Source: Moorena sp. SIOASIH (lineage in GTDB: Bacteria > Cyanobacteriota > Cyanobacteriia > Cyanobacteriales > Coleofasciculaceae). Taken from it: a DNA stretch of 64,000 nt. The notes beneath the pieces were generated by a model. That model saw only the letters and a list, made by a program, of their open reading frames with translations. It had not been told where the DNA came from and did not search any database. The translations under genes and the position numbers were made by a program. Where the stretch lies: the NCBI RefSeq assembly GCF_010671925.1, contig NZ_JAAHIH010000004.1, positions 735,501 to 799,500 on the forward strand. The letters are read 5' to 3'. Shown here piece by piece: positions 6,832-15,957 of the stretch (position 1 is the stretch's first letter; every line of letters starts with the position of its first letter).

Positions 6832-9102
6832 TTACCTTTTTAGATCACCCAAACTTTCTAGATTCTTACGGATGGTTACAGTGTTCGGATGATTTGACCC
6901 TAACGTCCGTTCTGCAATCTCCAAAGCCTGTTGAAAGAGGGGTTCGGCCTGCTCATAGCACCCCATTGACTCGTAGAGTAATGCCAGGTTGTTGAGACTG
7001 ATAGCGACCGAGGGATGGTGGTGACCCAGCCGCTGCTTATACAGCTCCAAAGCCTGTTGATAGAGGGGTTCGGCTTGCTCATAGCACCCCATTGACTTGT
7101 AGAGTAATGCCAGGTTGTTGAGACTGGTGGCCACCGAGGGATGGTGGTGACCCAGCCGCTGCTTATACAGCTCCAAAGCCTGTTGATAGAGGGGTTCAGC
7201 CTGATCATAGCACCCCATTGACTGGTAGAGTGCTGCCAGGTTGTTGAGACTTTGAGCCACATGGGGATGGTCGTGACCCAGCCGCTGCTTATACAGCTCC
7301 AAAGCCTGTTGATAAAGGGGTTCGGCTTGATCATAGCACCCCATTGACTTGTAGAGTAATGCCAGGTTGTTGAGACTGGTGGCCACCGAGGGATGGTCGT
7401 GAGCCAGCCGCTGCTTAAACAGCTCCAAAGCCTGTTGATAGAGGGGTTCAGCCTGGTCATAGCGCCCCATTGACTGGTAGAGTGCTGCCAGGTTGTTGAG
7501 ACTTTGAGCCACATGGGGATGGTCGTGACCCAGCCGCTGCTTATACAGCTCCAAAGCCTGTTGATAAAGGGGTTCGGCTTGATCATAGCACCCCATTGAC
7601 TGGTAGAGTGCTGCCAGGTTGTTGAGACTTTGAGCCACATCGGGATGGTCGTGACCCAGACGGCTTTTGGTTATCTCTATACATTGCTTCCACCACGGTT
7701 CAGCCTGGTCATAGGTACCTTGACCCTGATACAATCTTCCTAAGCCAACAAAGGGCCATGGTAAATCTTCATCCCTCAGCCAGTCAGTTAGGACTGTGGC
7801 AGCTTCGACTAAATGAGGAATGGCGGGGGTAACTCCTGTAATCTGATCACGAGTTGGTGTTTGGGGAATTTCTTTTGCCTTAGCCACCATTACCTGACAA
7901 AAGCTTTGCTTGTAGCCATCGGCCTCTGGTAATTGAGCGAGCTTAGTCAGGAAAAATTCTCGAATTAGTTGATGGAGCCGATAGGTTTGCTGTTCGGTCA
8001 GTTGTAAGAGATTACGATTGACTAAAAAGCGATCGCGTAATTCTTCTAATTCTTCTTGTTCTTCTTCCCGGTCATCCTCATCTTCAGTTTCGATAACACA
8101 AGACTCTACCAGTGACCAATCAAAAGGAGCAGGAGCAAACAGACTCAGACGACATCCCAACTGTTGGGCTTCTGGACAATCTTTCAAATCTTCCCAGGAT
8201 AACTCAAAGGCTGCTGCTACTCCCAACTGGGCTGTGATCTCCCCTTGTTCTGTTTGATAAAGTAATGCCTTAGCTGCTAATTTCTTTTTCTCTAAACGTT
8301 TCTGAACTTTAGCAATGGTTAAACTTGAATGTATATCTAAATATCGTCCGACTAACTCCAAACCCAAAGGCAAATACCCCAACCATTCACATAACGCTTG
8401 TGCTTCTGTTAGTTCTTTCTCAATGCGCTCTTTACCAACAAGGGATTCCAATAATTCCAATGCTGCTTTTGGCAAAAGTACATCCAAATCAATTCGTCGG
8501 TAAGAAGCCCCTGGACGCTGACGGCTGGTGATCAGTACCTTGAAACGGGGTTGGGCTGGAGGTAAGTAGGGCTGAATTCTCTGTTTGTAGTCGTTGCTGA
8601 AAGAAGGCACATCATCCAGCACGATCAATGCTGTTCCTTGTGGCCAATGCCCCCAGCAGTATTCTACTTGTTGGTTGAACTCTAGTTCATCTGGAATGGT
8701 TAATCCTAATTTAGTACGGGCAAAATTGATAACTTGAGTCCCGAGATCCAAGCCTCGCACTGGGAACCAGCACAACCCACCAGGGTAGTTGTGCTGATTT
8801 TTCAGAGCATATTGTAGAGCTAACTCGGTTTTGCCAACACCGCCCATTCCGGCAATGGCACAAATCACTAATTGATCGGTCTGTTCAAATTCTTCATGGA
8901 GCTTCTCAAGTTGAGGGTCCCTACCGACAAAGTGGGGAGTGCCACGATTGATAATGTTAGTGGGGGGATTTAACTTTTTTTTTTCTTCCCCTTGCCATCG
9001 GGTCGTTTGGTCGTTCGCGCAATAACTCCACTGGTAGCAGTTTCGTGCCGTCCTCTCCTTTGGGCAGTCTAAAGGTAGGATCCCGACCGATTTCCCGTCC
9101 AC
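6832..9102 (-). CDS. NB-ARC STAND NTPase with C-terminal TPR repeats
   Basis: A signal-transduction ATPase of the STAND class resembling bacterial NLR-like proteins. The P-loop GMGGVGKTE is at residues 85-93, Walker B ALIVLDDVPS near 155 and a GLPL-like YLPLGLEL near 254. The C-terminal third has about seven 42-residue TPR units (GxYDQAEPLYQQALELYKQRL, then HPxVAxSLNNLAxLY) that are nearly identical at DNA level, pointing to recent repeat expansion. The first 45 or so residues overlap the upstream metallophosphoesterase gene in another frame and look non-native. No Met occurs between residue 1 and the P-loop, and recognisable NB-ARC sequence begins near residue 47. The protein may therefore normally be made as a fusion through a frameshift at the A10 run at 8975-8984. 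A defence role is inferred only. Confidence 0.85.
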   Translation of the reverse strand: MDGKSVGILPLDCPKERTARNCYQWSYCANDQTTRWQGEEKKKLNPPTNIINRGTPHFVGRDPQLEKLHEEFEQTDQLVICAIAGMGGVGKTELALQYALKNQHNYPGGLCWFPVRGLDLGTQVINFARTKLGLTIPDELEFNQQVEYCWGHWPQGTALIVLDDVPSFSNDYKQRIQPYLPPAQPRFKVLITSRQRPGASYRRIDLDVLLPKAALELLESLVGKERIEKELTEAQALCEWLGYLPLGLELVGRYLDIHSSLTIAKVQKRLEKKKLAAKALLYQTEQGEITAQLGVAAAFELSWEDLKDCPEAQQLGCRLSLFAPAPFDWSLVESCVIETEDEDDREEEQEELEELRDRFLVNRNLLQLTEQQTYRLHQLIREFFLTKLAQLPEADGYKQSFCQVMVAKAKEIPQTPTRDQITGVTPAIPHLVEAATVLTDWLRDEDLPWPFVGLGRLYQGQGTYDQAEPWWKQCIEITKSRLGHDHPDVAQSLNNLAALYQSMGCYDQAEPLYQQALELYKQRLGHDHPHVAQSLNNLAALYQSMGRYDQAEPLYQQALELFKQRLAHDHPSVATSLNNLALLYKSMGCYDQAEPLYQQALELYKQRLGHDHPHVAQSLNNLAALYQSMGCYDQAEPLYQQALELYKQRLGHHHPSVATSLNNLALLYKSMGCYEQAEPLYQQALELYKQRLGHHHPSVAISLNNLALLYESMGCYEQAEPLFQQALEIAERTLGSNHPNTVTIRKNLESLGDLKR

Positions 9103-10126
9103 CGTCCTGTTTTTTCCATGCTTGACGGGGGTAGATGCGGAGGGAGGCGGTGTTCCCTTCGATCTTCAATTCACATAGTGAATAACCATGGAGCCGTTCC
9201 TTTTTTTCTTTCCCCCACCCTTCAATGCCGAACAGGGAGCAGCCTTGCAGTGTGCTTCGAGGATTAGCACCACCTTCTGCCAAGCTGCTCAAGTTAGACT
9301 GGTGCATGTGTCCGAACAGATGTAAAGCGAATCGTTCCGGCGAGCTATAAATCTCCCCTTTTAGCTGCTCTTGGGCTTCTTCGGTTAGCCAATCCTGGGG
9401 GTGGTGGGTAAGTAGCAAACAGGCATCGTGGTCTTGTGCCCAAGACGGCCCATGGTCATGACTTTTATTACATGCCTCATGGAACTGGCACATATCTAGA
9501 GCCAGCTTACCGTGTCTACCGTCCATCAGTTGCAGAAACGCGCTATTGAGTCCTAAAATTCCGAGTTTGAACCCATCCTTCTCAATTGTTGCTGAAAAAT
9601 CTCCTGGCAGTATGCCTTTTGAATAGATGTCGGGCTTAGGTACGGTCGTATTTTGCCACCATTGAAGATAATTATCGAAAGCCTTGTCTACAAGTTGTCG
9701 CTCAGGACATTTGCTGTTATCCCAAAATGCCTGTTGGAATTCATGATCGTCCCACCGATCCTGGAGATTAATCAATACGGAGTCAGACTGATCTGGTCGA
9801 ACCAGGTCGTGGTTGCCAGGTACAGCCAGAAACTTTGGCTCAAATTCCATCTCGCCAAACTTTTTCCAGAACTTATCTAAGAGTTTGTCTAGCTGTTGGA
9901 ATTCCGATTCACTGCCGCGCTGAGTGAGATCGCCTGTAAACATTACCAAATCGATTGGGCCTACCGTTTCACAAAGGTACTCTAAATCCTTAAAGAAAAT
10001 TTCCTCAACATTTGGCCAGAGAGTTTTTGAGCCTTTCATACCCATGTGAAGGTCTGTCAGATGTAACCACCTAAGGATCACCTCCGTGTGATCATACATT
10101 TTGACCAAGCTAGTTGAATCACTCAC
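8957..10126 (-). CDS. Calcineurin-like metallophosphoesterase, likely effector part of the adjacent STAND protein
   Basis: All metallophosphoesterase motifs are present in order: HLTDLHMG (residue 22 on), FTGDLTQRG, VPGNHDLV, LLLTHHPQDW and LHLFGHMHQ. These build a two-metal site for phosphomonoester, diester or cyclic-nucleotide hydrolysis. The start is MSDSTSLVK at 10126; the Met at 10099 is also possible. The tail reads RGRKKKVKSPH because the frame runs through an A10 tract and stops. The adjacent frame continues directly into VGRDPQLEKL of the NB-ARC protein. The 146-bp overlap in a different frame suggests either tight coupling or a single MPE-NB-ARC-TPR protein split by a one-base slip. 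The N-terminal enzyme plus C-terminal STAND-sensor order is typical of bacterial conflict proteins. Confidence 0.85.
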   Translation of the reverse strand: MSDSTSLVKMYDHTEVILRWLHLTDLHMGMKGSKTLWPNVEEIFFKDLEYLCETVGPIDLVMFTGDLTQRGSESEFQQLDKLLDKFWKKFGEMEFEPKFLAVPGNHDLVRPDQSDSVLINLQDRWDDHEFQQAFWDNSKCPERQLVDKAFDNYLQWWQNTTVPKPDIYSKGILPGDFSATIEKDGFKLGILGLNSAFLQLMDGRHGKLALDMCQFHEACNKSHDHGPSWAQDHDACLLLTHHPQDWLTEEAQEQLKGEIYSSPERFALHLFGHMHQSNLSSLAEGGANPRSTLQGCSLFGIEGWGKEKKERLHGYSLCELKIEGNTASLRIYPRQAWKKQDGGREIGRDPTFRLPKGEDGTKLLPVELLRERPNDPMARGRKKKVKSPH

Positions 10127-10615
10127 CGATTAGCTTCCAGTTAACTATATATTATTAACCAGTAGATGCCTGAAACCCAATTTTGATTTAGTCTAACACA
10201 GGAAAATCAGGGAACAGCGGATCTGGGAACAGGGAACAAAAGTGATAACAATTCATTTTATATACCTATCACAATTTATCTGATATATTTCATTTTTTTT
10301 AGTTACCGTTGCCGATGATATCAGTAAAGTTAATCCAATAAAAAATCCCATTCTATGAAAGAGATGCTACGCGATTGAAGGAAGGTCACGCTACGCGATC
10401 GCTAACATTTTTATTCTATTCCCGATTCCCGATTCCCGATTCCCGATTCCCGATTCCCGATTCCCGATTTCCGATTCCCAATTCCCAATTCCCAATTCCC
10501 AATTCTCAATTCTCAATTCTTAATTCTACATTCTTAATTCTACATTCTACATTCTTAATTTCTTTTCTGTACATTTTCCTTCAATACCCCCTCAAAAAAA
10601 AAATTATAAAAACCC
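10127..10615. repeat. Intergenic with CCCGATT heptamers
   Basis: Holds HIP1-like sites near 10370-10400, then a (CCCGATT)n array grading into CCCAATT, CTCAATT and ACATTCT units at 10417-10556. No gene is supported before the promoter at 10616. Confidence 0.7.
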
Positions 10616-10648
10616 TTGACAACTAAATTTATAATCGTTATGATTATA
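10616..10648 (+). promoter_or_regulatory. Near-consensus sigma70 promoter overlapped by a 7-5-7 palindrome
   Basis: TTGACA (10616-10621) is separated by exactly 17 bp from TATGAT (10639-10644), 33 bp before the ATG of the small gene. A perfect inverted repeat TATAATC-gttat-GATTATA (10630-10648) covers the -10 box. A dimeric repressor bound there would block RNA polymerase. The AT-rich ATAATC..GATTAT form resembles FUR-family (Fur/Zur/PerR) boxes, but the regulator is not identifiable from this window. Confidence 0.7.
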
Positions 10649-10676
10649 TTTATAAACTTCAAACACGAGTTTAATT

Positions 10677-10931
10677 ATGACTGAAGACTTTGTACCAAAC
10701 GAAAACAACAATACTGAAGAGACTACTCCTGGTAATACTCCTCAGGAACCTTCCCCAAAAAAATACCCAGTTAAGCACATTTTGAAAGGATCACGTAAGG
10801 CAATACTCAATACCATGCATGCCCTTTATGCACTGCGTTACGCCGAAATCTCGGAGTGGAGCCCCCTTCAGCCCACTGGCATCCCAGGGGAATTCATCAC
10901 GATGATGACCAAGTACTTAATTATCGGTTAA
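10677..10931 (+). CDS. Small conserved-looking cyanobacterial hypothetical protein
   Basis: An 84-residue soluble protein. It has an acidic, Asn/Thr/Pro-rich N-terminus (residues 1-27) and a denser C-terminal part from YPVKHILKGSRKAIL to the end, with NTMHALYALRYAEISEW probably helical. I do not recognise a named domain. It is very likely a real gene: a near-consensus promoter with an operator-like palindrome sits just upstream and a G6/C6 hairpin (10942-10958) follows the stop. Its apparent tight transcriptional control is the main clue to its role. Confidence 0.7.
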   Translation: MTEDFVPNENNNTEETTPGNTPQEPSPKKYPVKHILKGSRKAILNTMHALYALRYAEISEWSPLQPTGIPGEFITMMTKYLIIG

Positions 10932-10941
10932 ACTAATTTAC

Positions 10942-10958
10942 GGGGGGTTTTACCCCCC
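10942..10958 (+). terminator. G6-TTTTA-C6 hairpin after the small gene
   Basis: GGGGGG and CCCCCC arms with a 5-nt loop begin 10 bases after the stop codon. No U-tract follows (the sequence continues TGGCAAAAAAAT), so it may be a processing or stability hairpin rather than a strong intrinsic terminator. Confidence 0.45.
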
Positions 10959-10978
10959 TGGCAAAAAAATCAAGTCTG

Positions 10979-11083
<105 letters not shown>

Positions 11084-11144
11084 TCTGATTAAATCGGATT
11101 ATGTCTGGTTTGGTTTACAAAGTTGAGTCATAAGGATAACTTTT

Positions 11145-11178
11145 AGCCGTGGAAAGTATTTCTGCGGCTATTTTTTTT
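11145..11178 (+). terminator. Intrinsic terminator-like hairpin with T8
   Basis: AGCCG and CGGCT arms enclose a loop and are followed by ATTTTTTTTG. It is a textbook rho-independent form on the plus strand. It lies 215 bp past the small gene, so it could end that transcript or an unannotated small RNA from 10960-11145. Confidence 0.6.
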
Positions 11179-11185
11179 GTTAAAG

Positions 11186-11731
11186 GTTGGGAGGTTGAAG
11201 GTTGAAGGTTGGGATGGAGAATGCAGAATGTAGAATTAAGAATGTAGAATTTAGAATGTAGAATTTAGAATGTAGAATTTAGAATGTAGAATTTAGAATG
11301 TAGAATGTAGAATTTAGAAGGTTGGAATGTTGAAGGTTGGGATGTTGAAGGTTGAAGGTTGGGAGGTTGAAGGTTGAAGGTTGGGAGGTTGAAGGTTGAA
11401 GGTTGGGAGGTTGAAGGTTGAAGGTTGGGATGTTGAAGGTTTAAGGTTGGGATGTTGAAGGTTATTCGGTTGAAGGTTTAAGGTTGGGATGTTGAAGGTT
11501 ATTCGGTTGAAGGTTTAAGGTTGGGATGTTGAAGGTTTAAGGTTGTCTGTCAGAAGGCAGAATGTAGAAGGCAGAATGTAGAATGTAGAAGGCAGAATGT
11601 AGAAGGCAGAATTATAAATTATAAATTATAAATTATAAATTCCCAATTCCCAATTCCCAATTCCCAATTCTAAATTCTTAATTCTTAATTCTAAATTCTT
11701 AATTCTTAATTCTACATTCTTAATTCTTAAT
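11186..11731. repeat. Long mixed repeat tract (GGTTGAA, GAATGTA, AATTATA, CCCAATT)
   Basis: About 550 bp is made almost entirely of simple tandem or interleaved units: AGGTTGA/GGTTGGG, TAGAATG, GCAGAAT, TTATAAA and CCCAATT. The 3' end of the Uma2 gene on the minus strand abuts it directly. No gene is seen. Confidence 0.9.
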
Positions 11732-12298
11732 TCAAATAGGTACTGTCAAAACAAATCCAGGTAGTATGTATTCTCCAGATAAACTAACTGGAAATTGGAC
11801 TATTTCTACTGGTTGATTGGGACGGTATATTTCTATTTGCTGATTCTGAGGATTAATTAACCAACCTAGTTGTAAGCCACTGTTGAGGTATTCTTGCATC
11901 TTGTCTTGTAGAGGTTTAAGGGCGTCTGTCCGTGAACGCAATTCAATCACAAAATCAGGGCAAATCGGGGGAAATTTTTGCTGTTGTTCTGGAGTGAGGG
12001 CTTGCCAACGGTCTAACTTTACCCAAGCTGCATCAGGGGATCTATCTCCGCCGTTAGGTAGTTTAAACATGGTGGAGGAACTGAAAACTTTACCTAGTTT
12101 AGTTTGGCGATTCCAAATGGTTAGTTCAGTAATCAAATCTGCTTCTTGATTTCCACTAATTCCTCCTACTGGTGGCATGATAATTAATTCTCCCTTAGCA
12201 GTGCGCTCTATCTGGAATTCTGGATTTACTTGACAAAGATGATAAAATTGATTATCGGTAAAATCCACATTTTCTAAGTTAAGGGTGACAAACATCAT
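11732..12298 (-). CDS. Uma2 family (DUF820) endonuclease-like protein
   Basis: A canonical 188-residue Uma2 protein with a PD-(D/E)XK-like fold. The active-site segments are RSPDAAWV (near residue 87) and CPDFVIELRS (near 112), followed by KMQEYLNSGLQLGWLINP. The N-terminal NPEFQIERTAKGELIIMPP is the family hallmark. The start overlaps the end of the upstream AAA-WD40 gene by 20 bp, so the two are probably cotranscribed and translationally coupled. The biological function of the family is unknown. This copy is unrelated in detail to the longer Uma2 gene at 1882. Confidence 0.88.
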   Translation of the reverse strand: MMFVTLNLENVDFTDNQFYHLCQVNPEFQIERTAKGELIIMPPVGGISGNQEADLITELTIWNRQTKLGKVFSSSTMFKLPNGGDRSPDAAWVKLDRWQALTPEQQQKFPPICPDFVIELRSRTDALKPLQDKMQEYLNSGLQLGWLINPQNQQIEIYRPNQPVEIVQFPVSLSGEYILPGFVLTVPI

Positions 12299-15200
12299 TA
12301 ACCTCCGAGTTGGTGTTCAAATAATCTTGTATCCAATTGCAACCATAGATTAGTAACTGATCTAAATCGAGGACTTGATCTAAATTCCATATAATAACAG
12401 TGTTGTCTCCACTGGCGGAGGCGAGCATTTCACCATTGGGGCTGAAAACTACGGCTAAGACGCCATCGCTATGTCCTTTCAGGGTAGTTAAAAGGGTTCC
12501 ATCCCGTTTCCAGAGTTTGACGGTTTTGTCATAACTAGCGCTAGCAATTCTGTTACCGTCAGGGCTAAACACTACTCCTAATACTCCTGCTTGATGACCG
12601 TTGAGGGTAGTAATCAAGGTACCATCGCGCTTCCAGAGTTTAATGGTTTTGTCCCAACTCGCGGACGCAATGGTTTCACCGTCGGGACTGATGGCAACGC
12701 TGTAAACCCGGTCATGGTGTCCCTTCAGGGTAGTAATCAAGGTTCCGTCTGGCTGCCAAAGCTTGACAGTTTTATCCCAACTGGCGGACGCAATTAGAGT
12801 CCCGTCTTTGCTGAAGGCTACTCCATCAATGCGTCCGCTATGGCCGTTGAGGGTATTAATTAAGGTACCGTTCCGTTTCCAAAGCTTAATGGTGTTATCG
12901 GCACTAGCGGAAGCCATCATCTTACCGTCGGAGCTGAAGACTACTGCTAAAACGGCGGCGCTATGATTTGTTAAGGTTTTTACCAAGCTACCGTTTCTGT
13001 GCCAGAGCTTGATGGTGTTATCGGCACTAGCGGAGGCAATCATCTCACCATCGGGGCTAATCGCTATTCCTGAAACTCTAGCGCTATGGCCAGTCAGGGT
13101 TCTTTGTAGACTACCATCTTTATTCCACAGTTTCACGGTCTGATCCCAACTCGCGGATGCAATGGTTTTTCCGTCTGGGCTAATGGCCACTGCCCAAACT
13201 AAATCACTATGCCCTCTGAGCCTGGTTAGAATGATGCCATCAGGTTTCCAGAGCCTAACGGTTCCATCCCAACTCGCGGATGCAATAGTTTTTCCGTCTG
13301 GGCTGATGGCCACACCGTACACTAAATCTTGATGTCCTCTGAGGGTAGTGAGTAATGTCCCTTCCCAACTCCACTGGTTAACGGTTCCGTCCCAACTCGC
13401 GGACGCAATGGTTTGACCATCTGGGCTGATAGCAACTTTGTAAACGCGATCGCTATGGCCCTGAAGAGTTTTTAGTAAAGTGCCATCAGTATCCCAGAGT
13501 CTAACGGTTTTATCCCCTGACGCTGACGCAATGGTTTGACCATCTGGGCTGATGGCAACTTTGTAAACGCGATCATTATGCCCCTGAAACGTCCTTAGTA
13601 ATTTCCCATTATAGCGCCAAAGTTTAACGGTTTTGTCCCCTGACGCTGACGCAATGGTTTTACCATCTGGGCTAATGGCCACTCCATAAACAATAGCGCT
13701 ATGGTCTTTAAGGGTAGTAATCAAGGTACCGTCAGCTTTCCAGAGTTTGACGGTTTTGTCTCCAGACCCTGAAGCAATCATCTGGCTGTCGGGGCTAATG
13801 GCAACACCATAAACCCCAGCTTGATGACCCTTGAGGGTTTTATCGGGTTGGGATTGAAACCTGCCCTGACTATCCCGTTTCCAGAGTTTGACGGTTTTAT
13901 CGTCACTAGCGGAAGCAATCAGATTCCCGTCTGGGCTAATGGCAATGTCGTAAACCCCAGCTTGATGACCGTTGAGGGTAGATAATAAATTACCATCCAG
14001 TGTCCAGAGTTTGATGGTCTTATCATAACTAGCGGTAGCGATTAGATTAGCATCCTGGTTAATGGCAACTGCCCAAACCTGATGGCTATGCTTTACTAAC
14101 CGATTATATTCAACAGTGCCATAAACTGCTTGTCTTAGCACGGATTCTACTTGAGTTTCCGTACTGGGGTCGGCTCTACCAAAGCTTTTCAATCGTTGCT
14201 TGGCTCTGATCGCTTCTACTAGGGCGTCTAATTGTTGATTGGAGGCAAAGAGCGCTGCTGAGGATTTTGCGATCGCATTCATTTCGCTAATAGCTGAGCG
14301 TCTATATCCGAGGTAAGTGGTTGCCCCTAACCCTGTGGAAACCATCAATGCTGTACCCACTGCTAGCAGCAAGAACTTGAGTCGTCTGGCACTTTTTTTC
14401 TGTTCTGCTAGTCTTGCTTCTGCTTCCTTAGCCCGTTCTGCTTCTAAATACCGTTGCTGTTCAATCCAGCTTAATTCTTGAGAGGCAGCTAAGAATTCAT
14501 CATCTACTACACTCAACCGTTTGCCCGCTTTCCAGTTTAACGCTTCTGCTAAGGCTTGTCCTCGCAACAGCCGAGAATTATCTTCACGGTTGGACGCTAA
14601 CCAAGCGTTGAGGGCTTGACTATAAGGTCGCAGATTCCCTAATTTTTGCTCAACCCAATCCTGATTAAAAATAGACTGGTAGATCCGATTATAAACCCTT
14701 AGCACTGGGGAAGTTTTGTTCTCCTGACCAGGCTGCTTAACAACTAACCCACTTAGTCGTAATTCTATTTGTTCAGGAGTATCATCTGCAGCAATTTCTC
14801 CCTGTTGTAAGATTTGCTGATAAAGAGCCAATAACCGACTAGACCCTTGTTCATTTCTGAGAATGCGATCGCTTAAAGTTCGTAAATGCTCCGGTTGATC
14901 ATTGGCTTCCCAGTTGTCAATAATTTGGTTGCGCACAAGCTGCTCTAACCAAAATGCTTCCGTACCAGGGGGAATAGTCAGAGAGCCACTAATTGCCGTT
15001 TGATTTGATATCCGCACCAGATAGCACAGCTTTTGAGTCAAAAATGGTTGTCCTCCTGTCCAAGCCAATATCTCTTTGAGAAGAGTTTGGGGATTGTCTA
15101 CTAATCCTACTAATCCTGATGCTAAGGGTTGAGCTTCTTCTAGGGTAAACCCATGCAAATCAATAGCCTTACCAATATTAAAGGGGGTTCGTTTTCTCTG

Positions 15201-15776
15201 GGAAATTAAATCTGAAGGGGTAGCCACTCCAAATAATGCAAAAGTGAGGCGATTGTAGTCATGATTTTCTGCTCGTTGGTTATAGCAGGAGCGAATCAGA
15301 GCAAAAAAATCATCTGTAGAAAAATTGAGGCTAATAACGCTATCGATTTCATCGAAAAAAATAAAATTTTTTTCGCTTTTAAGGTTAACTAATAAAATTT
15401 CTTCGATCACCTGACTCAATCGCTGAATTTCCGATAAATCATCGTGCTCACGCCACCAAGTTTTTAAGTTAACTTTTCTGGAAAGTTTAAATTTTCTTAA
15501 TAACTCAACGACTAATCCTTTGTACCACTGCTGGGGAGTAATAGTTTCGCTACCAATTATGGTCATATCGATAGAAGCGCAGCTAAAACCAGCCTGTTGC
15601 AGTCGATGCTTGATCCGTAAGCGCAAGCTAGACTTACCCATCTGTCGGGAGTTGAACACATAACAAAACTCACCCCTAATTAAGGCATTATAAAGTTCAG
15701 CATCAGCTCGACGCTCTACATAACTAGGGGCATTTAATTTTAAACTACCACCGACTTGATATTCGTAGGTGTCCAT
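12279..15776 (-). CDS. AAA-like (AAA_35) STAND ATPase with transmembrane segment and 14 WD40 repeats
   Basis: A 1165-residue three-part protein. The N-terminal AAA_35-type NTPase has a P-loop variant NSRQMGKSSLR near residue 43 and Walker B NFIFFDEID near 136. A linker leads to one hydrophobic helix (LKFLLLAVGTALMVSTGLGA, about residues 468-490) that could anchor it in the membrane. Fourteen WD40 units (GHxxxVxxVAISPDGxxIASASxDxTVKLW) follow, enough for two seven-bladed propellers. The blades are very alike, implying recent amplification. The family is common in filamentous cyanobacteria and is presumed to sense and signal, but no partner is known. The stop overlaps the start of the Uma2 gene, which suggests joint expression. 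Confidence 0.9.
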   Translation of the reverse strand: MDTYEYQVGGSLKLNAPSYVERRADAELYNALIRGEFCYVFNSRQMGKSSLRLRIKHRLQQAGFSCASIDMTIIGSETITPQQWYKGLVVELLRKFKLSRKVNLKTWWREHDDLSEIQRLSQVIEEILLVNLKSEKNFIFFDEIDSVISLNFSTDDFFALIRSCYNQRAENHDYNRLTFALFGVATPSDLISQRKRTPFNIGKAIDLHGFTLEEAQPLASGLVGLVDNPQTLLKEILAWTGGQPFLTQKLCYLVRISNQTAISGSLTIPPGTEAFWLEQLVRNQIIDNWEANDQPEHLRTLSDRILRNEQGSSRLLALYQQILQQGEIAADDTPEQIELRLSGLVVKQPGQENKTSPVLRVYNRIYQSIFNQDWVEQKLGNLRPYSQALNAWLASNREDNSRLLRGQALAEALNWKAGKRLSVVDDEFLAASQELSWIEQQRYLEAERAKEAEARLAEQKKSARRLKFLLLAVGTALMVSTGLGATTYLGYRRSAISEMNAIAKSSAALFASNQQLDALVEAIRAKQRLKSFGRADPSTETQVESVLRQAVYGTVEYNRLVKHSHQVWAVAINQDANLIATASYDKTIKLWTLDGNLLSTLNGHQAGVYDIAISPDGNLIASASDDKTVKLWKRDSQGRFQSQPDKTLKGHQAGVYGVAISPDSQMIASGSGDKTVKLWKADGTLITTLKDHSAIVYGVAISPDGKTIASASGDKTVKLWRYNGKLLRTFQGHNDRVYKVAISPDGQTIASASGDKTVRLWDTDGTLLKTLQGHSDRVYKVAISPDGQTIASASWDGTVNQWSWEGTLLTTLRGHQDLVYGVAISPDGKTIASASWDGTVRLWKPDGIILTRLRGHSDLVWAVAISPDGKTIASASWDQTVKLWNKDGSLQRTLTGHSARVSGIAISPDGEMIASASADNTIKLWHRNGSLVKTLTNHSAAVLAVVFSSDGKMMASASADNTIKLWKRNGTLINTLNGHSGRIDGVAFSKDGTLIASASWDKTVKLWQPDGTLITTLKGHHDRVYSVAISPDGETIASASWDKTIKLWKRDGTLITTLNGHQAGVLGVVFSPDGNRIASASYDKTVKLWKRDGTLLTTLKGHSDGVLAVVFSPNGEMLASASGDNTVIIWNLDQVLDLDQLLIYGCNWIQDYLNTNSEVNDVCHP

Positions 15777-15821
15777 GTGTAGCAGTTTTAAATTGGTTGA
15801 GGTACTTTTTTCTGGGTTTTA

Positions 15822-15932
15822 GGGAGTAGGGAGTAGGGAGTAGGGAGTAGGGAACAGGTAAGTATTCAGCTATCAGCCGTCAGCTATCAGCTATCAGCTA
15901 TCAGCTATCAGCTATCAGCTATCAGCTCTTAG
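15822..15932. repeat. (GGGAGTA)n and (ATCAGCT)n heptamer arrays
   Basis: Four GGGAGTA units, then about nine TCAGCTA units. The array is preceded by the AGGTAC-type arm shared with the inverted-repeat element family, and GTAAGTATTCAGC at 15858 matches the arm of another family (see 37570 and 43257). Confidence 0.8.
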
Positions 15933-15957
15933 CTTATGGGCTACGTTACTTCACAGG

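Noticed and set aside
6900..7640. Long 246-codon frame inside the TPR region of the NB-ARC gene
   Set aside because: Shadow frame kept open by the repeated 126-bp TPR units on the same strand; composition (WST, SSG, NPS repeats) is not natural.
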